Source: Tenggerimyces flavus (GTDB lineage Bacteria; Actinomycetota; Actinomycetes; Propionibacteriales; Actinopolymorphaceae). From it: DNA of 64,000 nt. Made by a program: the position numbers and the translations under genes. Below are positions 62,972 to 64,000 of this stretch, piece by piece. How positions within the stretch are numbered: the first letter of the stretch is position 1; each line of letters opens with the position of its first letter. The notes below the pieces were generated by a model. That model saw only the letters and a program-made list of their open reading frames with translations, did no database searches and was not told the origin of the DNA. The stretch lies in contig NZ_JAFBCM010000001.1 of the NCBI RefSeq assembly GCF_016907715.1, positions 7,293,420 through 7,357,419 on the forward strand. The letters run 5' to 3'.

Positions 62972-63420
62972 ATGGATGCAGCTGCCGTCTTAGAGCCTGT
63001 TCCTGAACCTGAGTTGATCTTGGCGGCGTCGTCGTCGAACAGTAGCTCGATTCGGAGATGCTCACGCCCACGGCCGCGAACGACTCTCTACCTGGACGCC
63101 GGGCAACTAGTCGTGCTGCTCGGTGACTCCGGCATCGGCAGGACCCACCTACTCATCGCGCGCGCCTGGCCGCCTGCGACCAAGGCCGCCACGTCCGCTA
63201 CGTCACCGGCGCGCAAATTAGCCATCGAACTCGTCGAAGCCGCCGACGACCGCATGCCGTCCTGCGTCGTTGCCCGCTACGGCCACCTCGACCTCTTGCT
63301 GCTCGATGAACTCGGCTACGTCCAAGTCGATCCTCGCGGGCCCGAGCTGTTGCTCCAGATCATCACCGAACGCGAGGAACGCGCCTCGATCGGCATCGTG
63401 GATCCACTCCGCGCGGGCCA
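62972..63420 (+). pseudogene. IstB-like ATPase remnant (second copy)
   Basis: Contains a degenerate Walker A (VVLLGDSGIGRTHLLIA, with Arg in place of the Walker Lys), LAIELVEAADDRMPS, YGHLDLLLLDELGYVQVDPR (Walker B) and IITEREERASIGIV, then breaks off before the C-terminal part. IstB serves IS21 transposition. No IstA or ends are visible. It differs from the 33.9 kb remnant, so two separate IS21-type elements have decayed here. Confidence 0.75.
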
Positions 63421-63540
63421 CATCGTTGAGGTTGACGTCAGGGTCCTCCTCCGGATACGGCCACAGTCCGCCGCCGCGGTTCCAGGCCGCCCACGTTGGT
63501 GCCGGGTCGAGCGTGGATTACCTCGGCCAGGAATGACGGC
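63380..63540 (-). pseudogene. Unidentified gene fragment
   Basis: On the minus strand one frame reads DPAPTWAAWNRGGGLWPYPE and continues DPDVNLNDVARAEWI. Composition is coding-like and it abuts the break point of the IstB remnant. Family not recognised. Confidence 0.35.
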
Positions 63541-63722
63541 TCGAGTTTATGTGCCACGCCTTCAGGATCAGTCGGAACGTGTGCGCCGATAGGAGTTGAT
63601 CGTCCGGATGCCGTCCGGATGCGGACAGCATCCGTAACAGGACGCGGCTGCAGTCGTTGGATCAGCGCGATTCACTCAGGGGAGGAGGGCGCGGTAGTCG
63701 CGGGTGTGCAAGGGAGGTAGCC

Positions 63723-64000
63723 GTGAGCGAGCCAGGTCAGGCATCCGAACCTGGGCACGCACTATGGGTGCGCTCGCTGATCATGCGGGCGCTGCCATCC
63801 GCTTGTTCCCACCGGCCGGATCAACTGGGACGTCGTTAAGGCAGCCATCGAGTCGGTCGAGTCGGTCGAGCTGGTCAACAGATACGCGTTGGCTGGGTAC
63901 GCGTCGGTCGACCGAGTCGACAGGGCCGCGATCAGAGCCGCGGTCGTAGTGCATATCGACACCCGAGCGCACGCCACGGTGGTCGAAGCCAGCCTGCCCA
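63723..64000 (+). CDS. Possible gene at window end, partial
   Basis: A GTG at 63723 has a good ribosome binding site (AAGGGAGG) and starts MSEPGQASEPGHALWVRS, but this frame ends at 63839. In the same frame past that stop, the text AIESVESVELVNRYALAGYA, then VHIDTRAHATVVEASLP, is open to the window edge and looks coding. A nonsense mutation or a separate gene is possible. Not recognised. Confidence 0.35.

Noticed and set aside
1-64000. tRNA, rRNA, CRISPR or riboswitch
   Set aside because: No cloverleaf with a CCA-adjacent acceptor stem, no rRNA-like block and no regularly spaced repeats were recognised by eye. A dedicated covariance-model scan could still find something small.

Overview
The window is high-GC DNA from an actinobacterium. 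GC-rich third codon positions, GTG and TTG starts, GAF-ANTAR and PucR regulators, an MtrAB-like two-component pair, an AfsR-type relic, class F sortase and a lanthipeptide cluster all fit. The genus cannot be fixed from the sequence; a soil actinomycete (Pseudonocardiales or Propionibacteriales type) is my inference. No rRNA, tRNA or CRISPR array was seen. Real genes are interleaved with an unusual number of decayed ones, so this reads as an accessory or rearranged region.

Layout. 0.5-9.6 kb is a stress/envelope block: FAD-Rieske oxidoreductase, DUF2171 and PRC-barrel proteins, GH15 glucanase/trehalase, AI-2E-type permease, a membrane protein with a conserved C-terminal signature, and a BON protein. 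9.6-15.3 kb is a complete oligopeptide ABC importer operon (A-B-C-D-F) on the minus strand. 15.5-21.4 kb holds a general-stress-17M protein, an SDR, a VKOR-like protein, an SPW-like protein, an HtrA protease, a PCuAC-like protein and a second copy of the C-terminal-signature membrane protein. 21.9-23.5 kb is a membrane Ser/Thr kinase.

24.2-32.9 kb is a ketone-body operon: 3-hydroxybutyrate dehydrogenase, MHS-family transporter and GAF/PucR regulator. The transporter gene is split by an IS3-family element (3-bp target duplication), and that element's transposase is split in turn by a RIT (recombinase-in-trio) element with three overlapping tyrosine recombinases and complex inverted ends. The nesting can be undone exactly at base level.

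33-41.6 kb contains relics (FG-GAP repeat, IstB, integrase, zinc-ribbon protein), a DMSP-lyase-like cupin gene carrying one in-frame stop, a run of GAF-ANTAR regulators, an OmpR-type two-component operon with a GerMN lipoprotein, and a STAS plus degenerate PP2C module. 41.9-47.4 kb has a membrane-fused multicopper oxidase, a NarL/DesK-type two-component system and a membrane esterase. 47.6-51.4 kb has an AfsR-like pseudogene, a CHRD surface protein with its class F sortase, and a broken CcdA gene. 51.6 kb is an ECF sigma factor.

52.2-60.8 kb is the most notable system: a compact minus-strand lanthipeptide cluster of lanthionine synthetase (lyase-kinase-cyclase with zinc ligands), prolyl-oligopeptidase-type S9 peptidase, a 52-residue Cys-rich precursor and two half-ABC exporters. 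The synthetase should dehydrate Thr residues and close thioether rings, the S9 enzyme may remove the leader, and the heterodimeric exporter would secrete the product. 61-64 kb contains photolyase, molybdo-oxidoreductase and IstB relics around one intact alpha/beta hydrolase.
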